This document shows positions 1 to 8,260 of a stretch of 30,675 nt of DNA, piece by piece (the first letter of the stretch is position 1; every line of letters begins with the position of its first letter). The DNA comes from CAZGKW01 sp964526295 (GTDB taxonomy: Bacteria > Planctomycetota > Phycisphaerae > FEN-1346). The stretch spans positions 1 through 30,675 of the forward strand of contig CAZGKW010000049.1 of NCBI GenBank assembly GCA_964526295.1, in the 5' to 3' direction. The notes under the pieces were generated by a model. The model did no database searches. It had not been told where the DNA came from and was given only the letters and a program-made list of their open reading frames with translations. The position numbers and the translations under genes were made by a program.

Positions 1-148
1 TCTTCCTTGCTTCCTCCATCCGTCCGCGGTACGCTCAAAACCTGCGAAAGACCAGTTCACTATCATTCTGCTAACAAACTGCCTCCTTTGGGTTGTCATA
101 GTCTTCGCCATGCCCCAATCGGCCGGCAACTGATCTGGGAGTCTGGCC

Positions 149-472
149 TTGCGTGGCAACACCGACACGTTTATCGGCGAGCGGATCGAGCCCGTCTCGG
201 GGACGTTCGACGCGTCCGGCATGGCGGCGGGCGGGCCGGGGCTGCCGTGGCGGTTCCGCTGGCGGGGCACGGAGTACGAGGTCGCCGCGGTCCTCAAGGC
301 GTGGCGCGAGACGGGGCCCTGCCGGAGCGGCTCGTCCGAGCAGTACGTCCGCAAGCACTGGTTCGAGGTCCGTACCACCTCGGGCGAGGTGATGGCGCTC
401 TACTTCGAGCGTCAGGCCCGAAGCTCGCGCGAAAAAAAACGCCGCTGGTGGCTGTTCACGGTCGTGCAGTGA
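149..472 (+). CDS. DUF6504-like small protein
   Basis: 107-residue basic protein of unknown function. The core (about residues 33-107) reads as a compact domain rich in Trp and Arg, with WRFRWRGTEYEV, then YVRKHWFEVRT, then LYFERQ and a C-terminal RWWLFTV. This pattern resembles the DUF6504 family as I recall it, whose members are small cytoplasmic proteins with no known activity; the assignment is from memory of the pattern. The start is a TTG, chosen because a GGGAG Shine-Dalgarno lies 7 bases upstream and because the conserved domain follows directly. Its last seven codons lie inside a tandem duplication (452-599), so the tail LFTVVQ is also encoded by the second copy. It converges on the GH38 gene at 595. 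Function unknown. Confidence 0.7.
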   Translation: MRGNTDTFIGERIEPVSGTFDASGMAAGGPGLPWRFRWRGTEYEVAAVLKAWRETGPCRSGSSEQYVRKHWFEVRTTSGEVMALYFERQARSSREKKRRWWLFTVVQ

Positions 473-487
473 TCCCCCTCACGGCTG

Positions 488-510
488 CCCTCTCCCGCCA
501 GGGGAGAGGG
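488..510. terminator. Bidirectional terminator-like hairpin, copy 1
   Basis: CCCTCTCCC (488-496) pairs with GGGAGAGGG (502-510) around a 5-base loop, 16 bases after the DUF6504-like stop. There is no U tract on either strand, so it may be a transcript-end stabiliser rather than a strict intrinsic terminator. Confidence 0.5.
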
Positions 511-567
511 TATGTCAGATCTGACACGCTCCTGTTCACGGTCGTGCAGTGATCCCCCTCACGGCTG

Positions 568-590
568 CCCTCTCCCGCCAGGGGAGAGGG
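568..590. terminator. Bidirectional terminator-like hairpin, copy 2
   Basis: Exact second copy of the 488-510 hairpin, made by the 80-bp-period duplication. It lies 4 bases beyond the stop codon of the minus-strand GH38 gene, so it is placed to end that transcript. Confidence 0.5.
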
Positions 591-594
591 TATG

Positions 595-3500
595 TCAGAA
601 GACGGCCCGAATCGTAACGATCTCGTACGGCCGGGCCTCGAAGCGGACCGCCCCGTCCTCGACCTCCAGCTCCGTCTCGTTCTCCTCCAGCAGGTTCGTC
701 GACCAGGCCCGCTTCACCGGCCGGTCGAAGGTGAGCCGCCCGCGAGCCAGGGCGTTCGTCCGCTCGACGAGGCGGACGACGAGGCCCTCGCCGTCCTCGG
801 CCCGCTTGACGGCCTCCAGCGTCATCCCCTTCGCATCGGTCCGCAGGAACGACGCCGCCGGCCCCTCGGGCGGGGCCTTGACGAACCGCGCCACGAGCGG
901 CGCGTTCAGGTCCAGCCCGGCCTCGATCGTCCCGGCGTCCCGCCACGTGCCCGGGTGCGGGTAGAGGACGTACGTGAAGTGGTGGAGATGTTTGTCGGCG
1001 TCCGGGTCGGGATAGGTCGCCCCCTTCAGGAGCGTCAGGCGGATCGTGTTTCCGTGGGCCTCGTGACCGTACTTGCAGTCGTTCAGGAGGCTGACGCCGT
1101 AGTCCGCCTCCGAGACGTCCATCCAGTGATGGGCGGGCACCTCGAACTTGGCCGCATCGTACGACGTGTTGCGATGCGTCGGCCGCTCCATGTTGCCGAA
1201 GGCGATGTCGTAGGTGGCGACGCCCGTGTTGATCGCCAGCGGGAAAGCGACCTTCAGCAGCCGCCGCCGCTCGACCCAGTCGATCTCGGTCTCGAACACG
1301 AGTTCGCGGCTCCCGGCGGCCAGGCTGATCCGCTGCCGGAGCGTCGACCCGGCCAGGGGTTTCTCCAGGAGGACCGACGCCCGGACGGGTCCGGTCTCGT
1401 CGACCCGCATCCGCCCGCCGCCCGAGACGTCGATCTCGTGCTCGACGTACGTGGCGGCGATGTCCCAGGCCTCGTAGTGGCCGGGGGTGTCCTCGTACAT
1501 CTGGAACCGGTTCGCGGCCGCCCCCTCCGGGACCAGCTCGCGGTCGTGCTCCTTGTCGTAGAGCGAGACGATACGGCCGTCGGGACTGAACCGGACGCGG
1601 AGCAGCTCGTTCTCCAGCGTGTCGGCGGCGGCGCCGAGCGAGGCCGGCGCCTCGGGCGCCGCCTCGCCGTCGCGCAATTCGTGCACGCGATAGCCGACCG
1701 GGGGCACCTCGCCCGGCCGGACGAGCACCTTCTCCGTCCCGTCGAGGTCCGTCACGCGCTGCTGCGGCAGCGGCTCGCCGCCTGAGTCGCAGACGATGCG
1801 CCCGGCGAGCGCGTCGGCCGGCACGGCGGCCAGGTCCGACCGGGCGTGAAGCTGCGGGTTGAAGACCACAAGGGCGTTCGACCTGGTGTCGGGCTCGCCC
1901 AGCAGCGCCCTCAGGCCCGTCTCCAGGGCCGTCTCGCCGATCGAGCGGATGTGCTCGTAGTCGGCCAGCAGGTCCACCTCGACCTCCGGGACGTGGGTCC
2001 CGGGGAGCGAATCGTGAAACTGTGTCGTCAGCAGGTCCTGCCACCCCTCCTGGAGCTCGGCCGCGGGGTAGGCCGCGCCTCGCAGCGACGCCAGCCCTGC
2101 GGCCAGCTCCGCGTCGCGATAGAGGAACTCCAGCCGCCGGTTGATCTTCTTCAGGCGGGCCTTGTTCGTGTACGTGCCGCGATGGGCCTCCAGGTACAGC
2201 TCGTCCCGCCAGACCGGGACCACGTCGCCGGCGGCCTCGGCCTTCTCGCGGATGCTGTCGAACGCCTCCTCGGCGGTCGAGAAGGTCGTCGGCACGAGGC
2301 CGGGCAAGTCGGCGTAGCGCCGGCCGCACTCGATCATCTCGGCGTCCGGGCCGCCGCCGCCGTCGCCCCAGCCGTAGACGTGGAGCGTCTCGCCGACGGT
2401 CTCGGAGTCGGAGAAGGTCCGCCACTGGCGGTCCATGATGTCGGGGTCGACGGTGCCGATGAAGTGGCCCGGCGGGACGATCGCCAGGACCCGCGTCCCG
2501 TCCATGCCCTCCCACCAGAAGGTGTGCTTCCGCCAGGGGTTCGTATCGTTCCAGGTGCTCATCTTGTTGGTCATGAAGTACCGGACGCCGCCCCGGGCGA
2601 GGACCTGCGGCATGCCCCAGGACAGGCCGAAGACGTCCGGCTGCCAGCAGGACCGGCTGCGGAAACCGAACTCCTCCTGGAAGAACTTCTGGCCGTAAAG
2701 GACCTGGCGGACGAACGACTCGCCCGAGATGAGGTTGCAGTCGGGCTCGACCCAGAAGGCCCCGATCAGCTCCCATCGCCCCTCGGCCACCCGCCGCTTG
2801 ACCTGCTCGTACAGATCGGGGAACTGCTCCTTCATGTCGGCGTAGATCTTCGCCTGGCTCTGGCAGAACTTGAACTCCGGGTACTGCTCCATGAGCCGCA
2901 GCATCGTCGAGTGGGTCCGGCCCACCTTGCGGAGATACTCGCGGAACGGCCACATGAAGACCAGGTCGAGGTGACTGTGGCCCACGAGGTGCATGAGGCC
3001 CTCGCCGCGGAAGCGGTCGCTCTCGTAGACGTCCGAGCGGACCTTTTCGCCCGCCGCCAGGATGGCCTTCCGGGCCCGCTCCGGGTCGTCCTCCTGGAGC
3101 GGGACGAGCTTCAGGGCCTCCCACAGGCCGTCGGCGAGGAACTGCTCGAGCTTCGGGTCGATCTGCTCGATGTCGAGGGCCTTCTCCAGGGCCCGGAAGT
3201 CCCACCACACCCGCCACACGTCCTCGTCGACGACGGCCAGCTCCGCCAGGGCGAACGTGAACGGGTAGCTCTTCTCGGCGTGCCAGGCCACGTAGGCCTC
3301 CAGCTCGAACTCGTACGTCTCGTCGCCGCGGGCCGAGTCCGTCAGGACCGCCTCGTTGTGGAACGGATCGATGCCGTGATAGGGCGTGCCGCCCACGCGA
3401 AGGAGCGCATCGCCGCCGACGTAGACGCGGAGCATGACCTTCTTGCCGGCGAACTCGTCCGGCATCTCGGCCCGGCGGCGGATGAAGGCGGAGATGCCGG

Positions 3501-3801
3501 CGTCGCCCCAGGTGTCGCCCAGTTGGAACGGCCGCCACGCATCGTCCAGCCACTCGTAGTCGCCGGGTCCGCGGTAGATGCACTCGCGGACCTCCCAGTC
3601 GTCGAGGGTGACACGCCGGGGGAACAGGCGGGCCTTCAGGGCGTCCATGCGGAAGCCGATGCGTTCGCGGAAACTGGCGATGCCGCGCATCTTCCGCTTC
3701 ACGCCGGTCCGCCACCGCTCCATGATGGCGTGGATGTCGACCTCGGGGACCGGTTTCTTCTCGTTCTTCTCCGGTTTCCTGTCGTAGCCGGGCTCGGCCA
3801 T
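595..3801 (-). CDS. GH38 alpha-mannosidase, long (MAN2C1/Ams1-like) type
   Basis: 1068-residue family 38 retaining alpha-mannosidase, expected to release mannose from alpha-mannosides with a divalent metal in the active site. Visible order: N-terminal beta-sandwich-like region (about 55-230), catalytic domain with the metal motif GHSHLD (about 274-279), the nucleophile motif WQPDVFG (Asp about 389), then a helical region and a long C-terminal beta-rich part. An N-terminal domain ahead of the catalytic one and a length over 1000 residues are typical of cytoplasmic MAN2C1/Ams1-type enzymes, and no signal peptide is seen. The ATG at 3801 is preceded by AGGAGG at good spacing; an upstream in-frame start at 3921 would add 40 Arg-rich residues unlike the family and is rejected. 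It is the last gene of a minus-strand carbohydrate block and ends inside the 532-599 repeat. The exact substrate cannot be read from sequence. Confidence 0.93.
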   Translation of the reverse strand: MAEPGYDRKPEKNEKKPVPEVDIHAIMERWRTGVKRKMRGIASFRERIGFRMDALKARLFPRRVTLDDWEVRECIYRGPGDYEWLDDAWRPFQLGDTWGDAGISAFIRRRAEMPDEFAGKKVMLRVYVGGDALLRVGGTPYHGIDPFHNEAVLTDSARGDETYEFELEAYVAWHAEKSYPFTFALAELAVVDEDVWRVWWDFRALEKALDIEQIDPKLEQFLADGLWEALKLVPLQEDDPERARKAILAAGEKVRSDVYESDRFRGEGLMHLVGHSHLDLVFMWPFREYLRKVGRTHSTMLRLMEQYPEFKFCQSQAKIYADMKEQFPDLYEQVKRRVAEGRWELIGAFWVEPDCNLISGESFVRQVLYGQKFFQEEFGFRSRSCWQPDVFGLSWGMPQVLARGGVRYFMTNKMSTWNDTNPWRKHTFWWEGMDGTRVLAIVPPGHFIGTVDPDIMDRQWRTFSDSETVGETLHVYGWGDGGGGPDAEMIECGRRYADLPGLVPTTFSTAEEAFDSIREKAEAAGDVVPVWRDELYLEAHRGTYTNKARLKKINRRLEFLYRDAELAAGLASLRGAAYPAAELQEGWQDLLTTQFHDSLPGTHVPEVEVDLLADYEHIRSIGETALETGLRALLGEPDTRSNALVVFNPQLHARSDLAAVPADALAGRIVCDSGGEPLPQQRVTDLDGTEKVLVRPGEVPPVGYRVHELRDGEAAPEAPASLGAAADTLENELLRVRFSPDGRIVSLYDKEHDRELVPEGAAANRFQMYEDTPGHYEAWDIAATYVEHEIDVSGGGRMRVDETGPVRASVLLEKPLAGSTLRQRISLAAGSRELVFETEIDWVERRRLLKVAFPLAINTGVATYDIAFGNMERPTHRNTSYDAAKFEVPAHHWMDVSEADYGVSLLNDCKYGHEAHGNTIRLTLLKGATYPDPDADKHLHHFTYVLYPHPGTWRDAGTIEAGLDLNAPLVARFVKAPPEGPAASFLRTDAKGMTLEAVKRAEDGEGLVVRLVERTNALARGRLTFDRPVKRAWSTNLLEENETELEVEDGAVRFEARPYEIVTIRAVF

Positions 3802-3892
3802 CGCCGGGACCTCCTGGAGAGCGGGCCGGCCGCGCCTCGCCTTTTGACGTCGAGGGCGCCGGCGCGCGGCCCGCCGATGCGCGAAGAGGCAC

Positions 3893-3921
3893 ACCGTAGC
3901 GGCGCCCGACCGGACGTGCAA
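3893..3921 (-). promoter_or_regulatory. Possible promoter for the long GH38 gene
   Basis: On the minus strand TTGCAC (3916-3921) and TACGGT (3893-3898) are 17 bases apart. Both boxes match the sigma-70 consensus in only half their positions, so this is a weak call. The 5' leader would be about 85 bases and ends in the strong AGGAGG ribosome site. Confidence 0.3.
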
Positions 3922-3967
3922 CAGGATTTGCGGGCGACGGCTGTGAAGCGGCCGCGTCTACCCTTGG

Positions 3968-4036
3968 GCGGTGGTCCTCCGCGACCACCGCGCACCGGAC
4001 CTGGAAGAACGCGGCGGGTGCGGAGACCCGCCGCGC
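3968..4036 (+). repeat. Two-hairpin intergenic element, copy 1
   Basis: First hairpin: GCGGTGGTC (3968-3976) pairs with GACCACCGC (3983-3991). After 19 bases comes a second: GCGGCGGGT (4011-4019) pairs with ACCCGCCGC (4026-4034). The same order, stem type and overall length occur at 29157-29225 and, inverted, at 19616-19687. It lies between the lipoprotein gene and the long GH38 gene. Confidence 0.65.
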
Positions 4037-4068
4037 AACGAACGAGGGCGGATGCCGGCGCGGCTACG

Positions 4069-5349
4069 TCACGGCTCGGCGTCGTCGCCGCCGACGCCGG
4101 GGATGCGCCCGAGCAGGTCGGCCCCGAACGCCCGGGCCCGGTCGAGGTAGGCGGTCAGCTTCTTCGCCGTCTCGGAGGTCCGGGCGGCCCGGGTCAGGTT
4201 GACCATCTGGAGCCGGCGGATGAAGGCCGGGTCGTGGAACAGCGGCGCCGCCTCGACCTCGTCGTCGCGGATCTGGCGGGCCCGCTCCTGGACGAGCCGC
4301 ACGATCTCCGGGTCGGCCTCGGCGTCGAGGTCGCACAGCAGGTCCTCCAGGGTGACGGCGGCCTTCACGTACTCGCCCTGGGCCACCATCACCTCGCCCG
4401 TCAGGATGGTGCCGACCGGGTTGTTCGGCCAGAGCTGGGTGGCCCGCATGACCTCGCGGTCGCAGGCTTCGTAGTCGTGGTTGAGCCCGTGCAGCACGGC
4501 CATGCCGAGGTGGAGGCAGCCGCGGAGCTCAGGATCGAGGCGTTCGGCGTCGAGGTCCTCGATGAGGACGAGCGCCGCCTGGAGGTCGCGCATCGCGAGG
4601 CGGGAGTAGCCGTTCAGCATGAAGACGACGCCGCGGATGATGTGGCACTTGAGCTTCTCGCCCGGAGAGGTCACGTCGGCCGGGTCGAGCGGGGCCGCCT
4701 CGTAGAGGGCCAGCCGGTCCTGCTTGAGGCACGCGAAGCACACCGCGAGCAGGTAGTTGTTCTCCCGCGGGGGATCGTCGGCCTGCGCGGCGAGCGTCCT
4801 GGCGGCGGCGTCCCAGTCGGGCGACCCGTCCGGAAGCCGCGGGGCGCCGGCCGCCTCCAGGGCCCGGTCTGCGAGGTCCCGCTGCTGGGCGTTCAGGGCG
4901 GCGTAGCCCATGTCGCCGGCGTGCTTGGCGCCGAGGCTGAGGCCCATGTAGATAGCCTTGAGGGAGGCGGCGCGGGCCCGGGCGTAGCTGCGACCCCTGA
5001 GGCCGCCCAGCTTGTCGGCGACGTCGGCCTCCTCCTCGGCCGTTTCGGCGAACTTGACGGCCTCGCGCGCGAGCGCCAGCACCTCGCGGACCGCCCGGTC
5101 GGCGGCCGGACGGTCGGCTTCGGCGGCGCGGTCCGCCCGGGTCCGCGCTTCCTCGACGGCGGCCTCCGCCCAGTCGGCCGCCCAACGGGCCGCCTCGGGG
5201 TCGCCGGCCTGCTGGGCGGCGACCGCATCGTCGCGGGCCTGGGCGGCGGTGGCGGCCAGGTCTTCGTCCTCGGCGAACTCGAACCGACGGCCGCACCCGG
5301 CCGCCAGAACGAACAGAAGAAGGGACAGGACCACGCAGGTCGGTCGCAT
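4069..5349 (-). CDS. Putative lipoprotein with TPR-like helical repeats
   Basis: 426 residues. The N-terminus is a type II signal peptide ending VLAAGC, with Cys19 as the predicted lipidated residue, so the mature protein should be tethered in the envelope. The rest is strongly helical: an Ala/Arg/Glu-rich stretch (about 25-110) likely to form long helices or a coiled coil, then helix-turn-helix repeats resembling TPRs (about 195-330, with alternating small and aromatic residues), and an acidic C-terminus. No catalytic motif is seen. It sits between two GH38 genes on the same strand, 67 bp after the shorter one. A -10 box (5357-5362) almost touches the ATG and no Shine-Dalgarno is present, so translation is probably leaderless. 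Role unknown; a scaffolding role is a guess from the repeats. Confidence 0.75.
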   Translation of the reverse strand: MRPTCVVLSLLLFVLAAGCGRRFEFAEDEDLAATAAQARDDAVAAQQAGDPEAARWAADWAEAAVEEARTRADRAAEADRPAADRAVREVLALAREAVKFAETAEEEADVADKLGGLRGRSYARARAASLKAIYMGLSLGAKHAGDMGYAALNAQQRDLADRALEAAGAPRLPDGSPDWDAAARTLAAQADDPPRENNYLLAVCFACLKQDRLALYEAAPLDPADVTSPGEKLKCHIIRGVVFMLNGYSRLAMRDLQAALVLIEDLDAERLDPELRGCLHLGMAVLHGLNHDYEACDREVMRATQLWPNNPVGTILTGEVMVAQGEYVKAAVTLEDLLCDLDAEADPEIVRLVQERARQIRDDEVEAAPLFHDPAFIRRLQMVNLTRAARTSETAKKLTAYLDRARAFGADLLGRIPGVGGDDAEP

Positions 5350-5356
5350 GGCGAGC

Positions 5357-5386
5357 AGGATATGCCGAACCGTGGCGTCGCGTCAA
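5357..5386 (-). promoter_or_regulatory. Promoter for the TPR lipoprotein, leaderless
   Basis: Minus strand TTGACG (5381-5386) and TATCCT (5357-5362) with an 18-base spacer. Transcription would start at about 5350, next to the ATG at 5349, giving a leaderless or nearly leaderless mRNA. This fits the absence of a ribosome site. Confidence 0.55.
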
Positions 5387-5416
5387 GACGAAAGACGGCC
5401 CGAAGGGCGATGCTCG

Positions 5417-8248
5417 TTACTTGGCCGCCTCGGCCATCTCGAGTTCCACGGTGACGATCTTCGCGCTCGGCACCTCGACGGCGACGGGCCGGCCGGCGGC
5501 GGCGGGCAGCTCGCCCTGCCGCTCCTCGTTCAGGTTCGTCAGCCAGGCCTTCGCGAGGGGGGCTCGGAGGGTGATGCGGCCCTCGACGGCCTCCGGCGTC
5601 GGGTTGAAGAGGCGCAGGATGAAGCTCTCGCGGTCCTCGGCTTTCTTAAGGGCCGAGAGGACGAGGCCGGCCGGCTCGACCGAGAAGAAGCTCGCCTCGG
5701 GCGGCAGGTGTCCGCCCGCGTGCGGGGACGTCTGGTAGACCTGCGGCGGGGCGTTCAGGGCGTCGGCCTCCTCCCAGGCGCCGGCCTCGTGCCACCGGCC
5801 CGCATGGGGATAGAGGGCGTAATCGAACTCCATGCGGCGGAGGCACTGGCCGCCCTTCTGGTGCGGGAAGCGGCCGGTGACCCGCCACTCGGTGCAGATC
5901 AGGTTCCGCACGGCCCGCAAGAGCGTCAGGGCGAGTGTGGCCCGCCCGTCGCGGAGCACCTCGTACTCGGTGAAGCAGCGGCTGAGCACCGCCAGGCCGC
6001 TTCGGCCGTCGCTCAGGTCGACGAAGTGCTGCTGCGGATGCGTCTGCATCTCGGGATAGAACGTGCCGTCGGGCTCGCGGCGCGGCTCGATGGGCCGCTC
6101 GTCGACCGTGAAGTGGCCCGAGGCGGACGAGTGCGTCGCGTCCGCGAGGTCCGTCGGGAAGAGGACGCGAAGGCGGTGGTCCTCGACGGTGTTCTCGACG
6201 ACGGTCCGCACGTCGAGGCGGGGCGAGCCGCGGACAAGCGTCAAGTGCGACGTGACGATCAGCTCGCGGGTCTCGTCGCTGCGTCGACTCTCGCCGCGGA
6301 CGCCGACCTCCGGCCGATGGCCGCGGGCGGGCAGCGTCATCGTCACCTCGACTCCGAGCGTCGCCGCGAGCGGCCCGTTCTCCTCGCACCAGATGCGGAC
6401 CGGGCAGCCGCGGCTGGTGAAGGTGCGGTCCCCGTAGGGCGGGTAGCGGGCCCAGTAGTCGCCCACGTCGCCGGAGTCCTCGAAGGCCAGCAGGCCGCGG
6501 TACGTCCGGCCGGTCGCCTTGTGATGGAGGGTGACGGTGCCGTCAGACTCGACCTCGGCCCGGAGATGCTCGTTCTCGAGAGCGTTGGCGGCGGTCGCGA
6601 TCTCGCCGCCGGGGCTGGTCCGCGGCTTCGGCCACCACTCCGCCAGGCGGTTGAACGTGCCGGTCGGCTCGACGCGGAGGACCTTGTACCCGCCGGCGGG
6701 AAGCTCGCCGAGGTCCACCCACACCTCGTGCCGATCGAGGTCGAACGGCCACGGCCGGGCCGCGAGGTCGTTGACCGGCACCCTGTGCTCGCGACGGGAG
6801 ACGGGCTGCACGTCGCAGGCCCGGCCGGCCGCGCCGGCGAGCCGGAAACTCCAGACGTTCCGCTCGCGCGGCAGGTCCACGCACAGCCTCACCGTGCCCC
6901 GGGCCGGCCGCGGACGCGGATTGACCGCCACGACGAGCACGTCGTCCGGGCCAAACTCGGCGAGGTCGACCCGCCGGACGAGGTCCGCCACGGCGTCGTC
7001 GCCGACGGCCTGCCCGATCTCGACGGCCTGGCGGATTCGCCCGACCGTGTCCTCGGCCGTCTTGTCCTGGGTGACTCCGTTGATCGAATCGTGCGGATGC
7101 GCCTTCAGGAGGTGCGTCCAGGCGGTCTCGAGGGGCCGGCGGGGATACTCGGCCCCCTGCCACGCCACCGCGGAGCACAGCGGCTCGGCCCAGCGCAGCA
7201 GGACGTTCTGGGCCTCCTTGTTCAGGACCTTGATATAGATTCGCGTGGCCAGGGCGTTGCCGGAGCAGGCGTGGGCCGGTCCGTCGCGAAGCTCTCCGTG
7301 GACCACCGGCAGGGCGCCCGTGTCGATGCGCTTCGCCAGCTCGTCGGCGTACTCCTCCAGCGTCCCGTGGGTAAACTCGATCTCGTCGATGGCGGCGTTC
7401 GCATCGGCGATCATCCGCGTCAGTATCGGCTGGCAGTCCGTGAAGTCCGACCCGTCCATGAGGAGCCGGCAGTCGGGCACGGCCGTCTCGTCCATCGCCG
7501 CCCACGCCGCGCGGAAGCCCGGCTCGACCCGCTCGGCGTGATAGGCCGGCTCGGCGTCGATCTTGCCGTGGTCCTCGTGGGCCCGGTCGGGCCGGGCCGG
7601 ATGCAGCGTGACTCCCTGCCCCCAGGTATATCGATACGCGTCGGAGAAATAGTCGACGCCGAAGCGGACCGGCAGGTAGGCGTTCAGGAAGACGTTCGCC
7701 CGGGCGTGCTCCCCCAGGCGGGTCGTCAGGACACGCGTCCCGTCGGGCGACTCCCACAAGAACTCGCACTTGGGAGCCCGCTCGGCCGAGACCCGCTTGG
7801 CGGTGACGATGAACTCAAAGCCGAACCCGGCGTAGAGCTGCGGGAACTGGGCCGTCTGGCCCCAGCCGAACGTCGTGTACCCGATCCGCAGGCACCGGCC
7901 GAACCCCTCCGAGACCCGCACGCCGCGCAGCAGGTTCCGCACCAGGCACTCCCCGTCGAGCGGGTAGAGGTCCGGCAGCGTGTACCACGGGCCGATGGCC
8001 AGTCGCCCGGCCTCGACCTCCTGCCGCACGCGGGCCTCGTTCTCCGGCCGGGCCTCCAGGTAGTCCTCGATCGCCACCGACTGGCCGTCCAGGACGAAGC
8101 ACCGGTACGCCGTGTCGGCCTCGAGCGTCTCCAGCAGGTGGTCCATGAACCGGACGAGCAGGACGCGGTTCGTCCAGATGGGATACCGCCACTCGCGGTC
8201 CCAGTGGGTGTGCGGAACGACGTACGCGACGGGCTTCGACTTGGCCAT
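5417..8248 (-). CDS. GH38-family glycosidase lacking the usual nucleophile motif
   Basis: 943 residues, MngB-like in size and layout: the catalytic domain starts at once with PHTHWDREW (metal ligands His15 and Asp17). Other family landmarks are present: IGPWYT (about 85-90), DGSDF (265-269, matching the GDDF-type motif), a substrate-site segment near 330-357, and HPHDSING (384-391, with the third metal His). The expected motif with the nucleophile Asp (consensus like LPDSFG) is replaced by TTFGWGQ at 125-131, with no Asp there. So the fold and most of the metal site look intact, but the classical double-displacement residue is missing. There is no signal peptide. Start ATG 8248 lies 12 bp after the HAD gene stop, so the two are surely co-transcribed. 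It may be a divergent active subfamily using another residue, or an inactive homologue. Confidence 0.85.
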   Translation of the reverse strand: MAKSKPVAYVVPHTHWDREWRYPIWTNRVLLVRFMDHLLETLEADTAYRCFVLDGQSVAIEDYLEARPENEARVRQEVEAGRLAIGPWYTLPDLYPLDGECLVRNLLRGVRVSEGFGRCLRIGYTTFGWGQTAQFPQLYAGFGFEFIVTAKRVSAERAPKCEFLWESPDGTRVLTTRLGEHARANVFLNAYLPVRFGVDYFSDAYRYTWGQGVTLHPARPDRAHEDHGKIDAEPAYHAERVEPGFRAAWAAMDETAVPDCRLLMDGSDFTDCQPILTRMIADANAAIDEIEFTHGTLEEYADELAKRIDTGALPVVHGELRDGPAHACSGNALATRIYIKVLNKEAQNVLLRWAEPLCSAVAWQGAEYPRRPLETAWTHLLKAHPHDSINGVTQDKTAEDTVGRIRQAVEIGQAVGDDAVADLVRRVDLAEFGPDDVLVVAVNPRPRPARGTVRLCVDLPRERNVWSFRLAGAAGRACDVQPVSRREHRVPVNDLAARPWPFDLDRHEVWVDLGELPAGGYKVLRVEPTGTFNRLAEWWPKPRTSPGGEIATAANALENEHLRAEVESDGTVTLHHKATGRTYRGLLAFEDSGDVGDYWARYPPYGDRTFTSRGCPVRIWCEENGPLAATLGVEVTMTLPARGHRPEVGVRGESRRSDETRELIVTSHLTLVRGSPRLDVRTVVENTVEDHRLRVLFPTDLADATHSSASGHFTVDERPIEPRREPDGTFYPEMQTHPQQHFVDLSDGRSGLAVLSRCFTEYEVLRDGRATLALTLLRAVRNLICTEWRVTGRFPHQKGGQCLRRMEFDYALYPHAGRWHEAGAWEEADALNAPPQVYQTSPHAGGHLPPEASFFSVEPAGLVLSALKKAEDRESFILRLFNPTPEAVEGRITLRAPLAKAWLTNLNEERQGELPAAAGRPVAVEVPSAKIVTVELEMAEAAK

Positions 8249-8260
8249 GCTTCAATCCCT

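Larger units (their letters stand above)
452..599. repeat. Tandem 68-bp direct repeat, period 80
   Basis: Bases 452-519 and 532-599 are identical over 68 bp and separated by 12 bp. The first copy starts in the last seven codons of the DUF6504-like gene; the second ends just past the stop codon of the minus-strand GH38 gene (595-597). Each copy holds one hairpin with 9-bp arms. The join between copies creates a perfect 14-bp palindrome (TGTCAGATCTGACA, 513-526). A single duplication of the convergent intergenic region explains the layout. Confidence 0.95.

Noticed and set aside
1..148. Promoter for the DUF6504-like gene (TTGTCA near 104)
   Set aside because: The -35-like box has no -10 partner at 16-18 bases. 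Nothing else assignable is seen in this stretch.
7..552. 181-codon plus-strand frame covering the DUF6504-like gene
   Set aside because: Out of frame with the conserved domain; it shares the LFTVVQ ending only because it reads the second copy of the 68-bp repeat.
536..3988. 1150-codon open frame overlapping the long GH38 gene on the same strand in another frame
   Set aside because: Its protein is Arg/Gly/Pro-rich with no family motif. The frame at 595-3801 has all GH38 motifs and a strong ribosome site.
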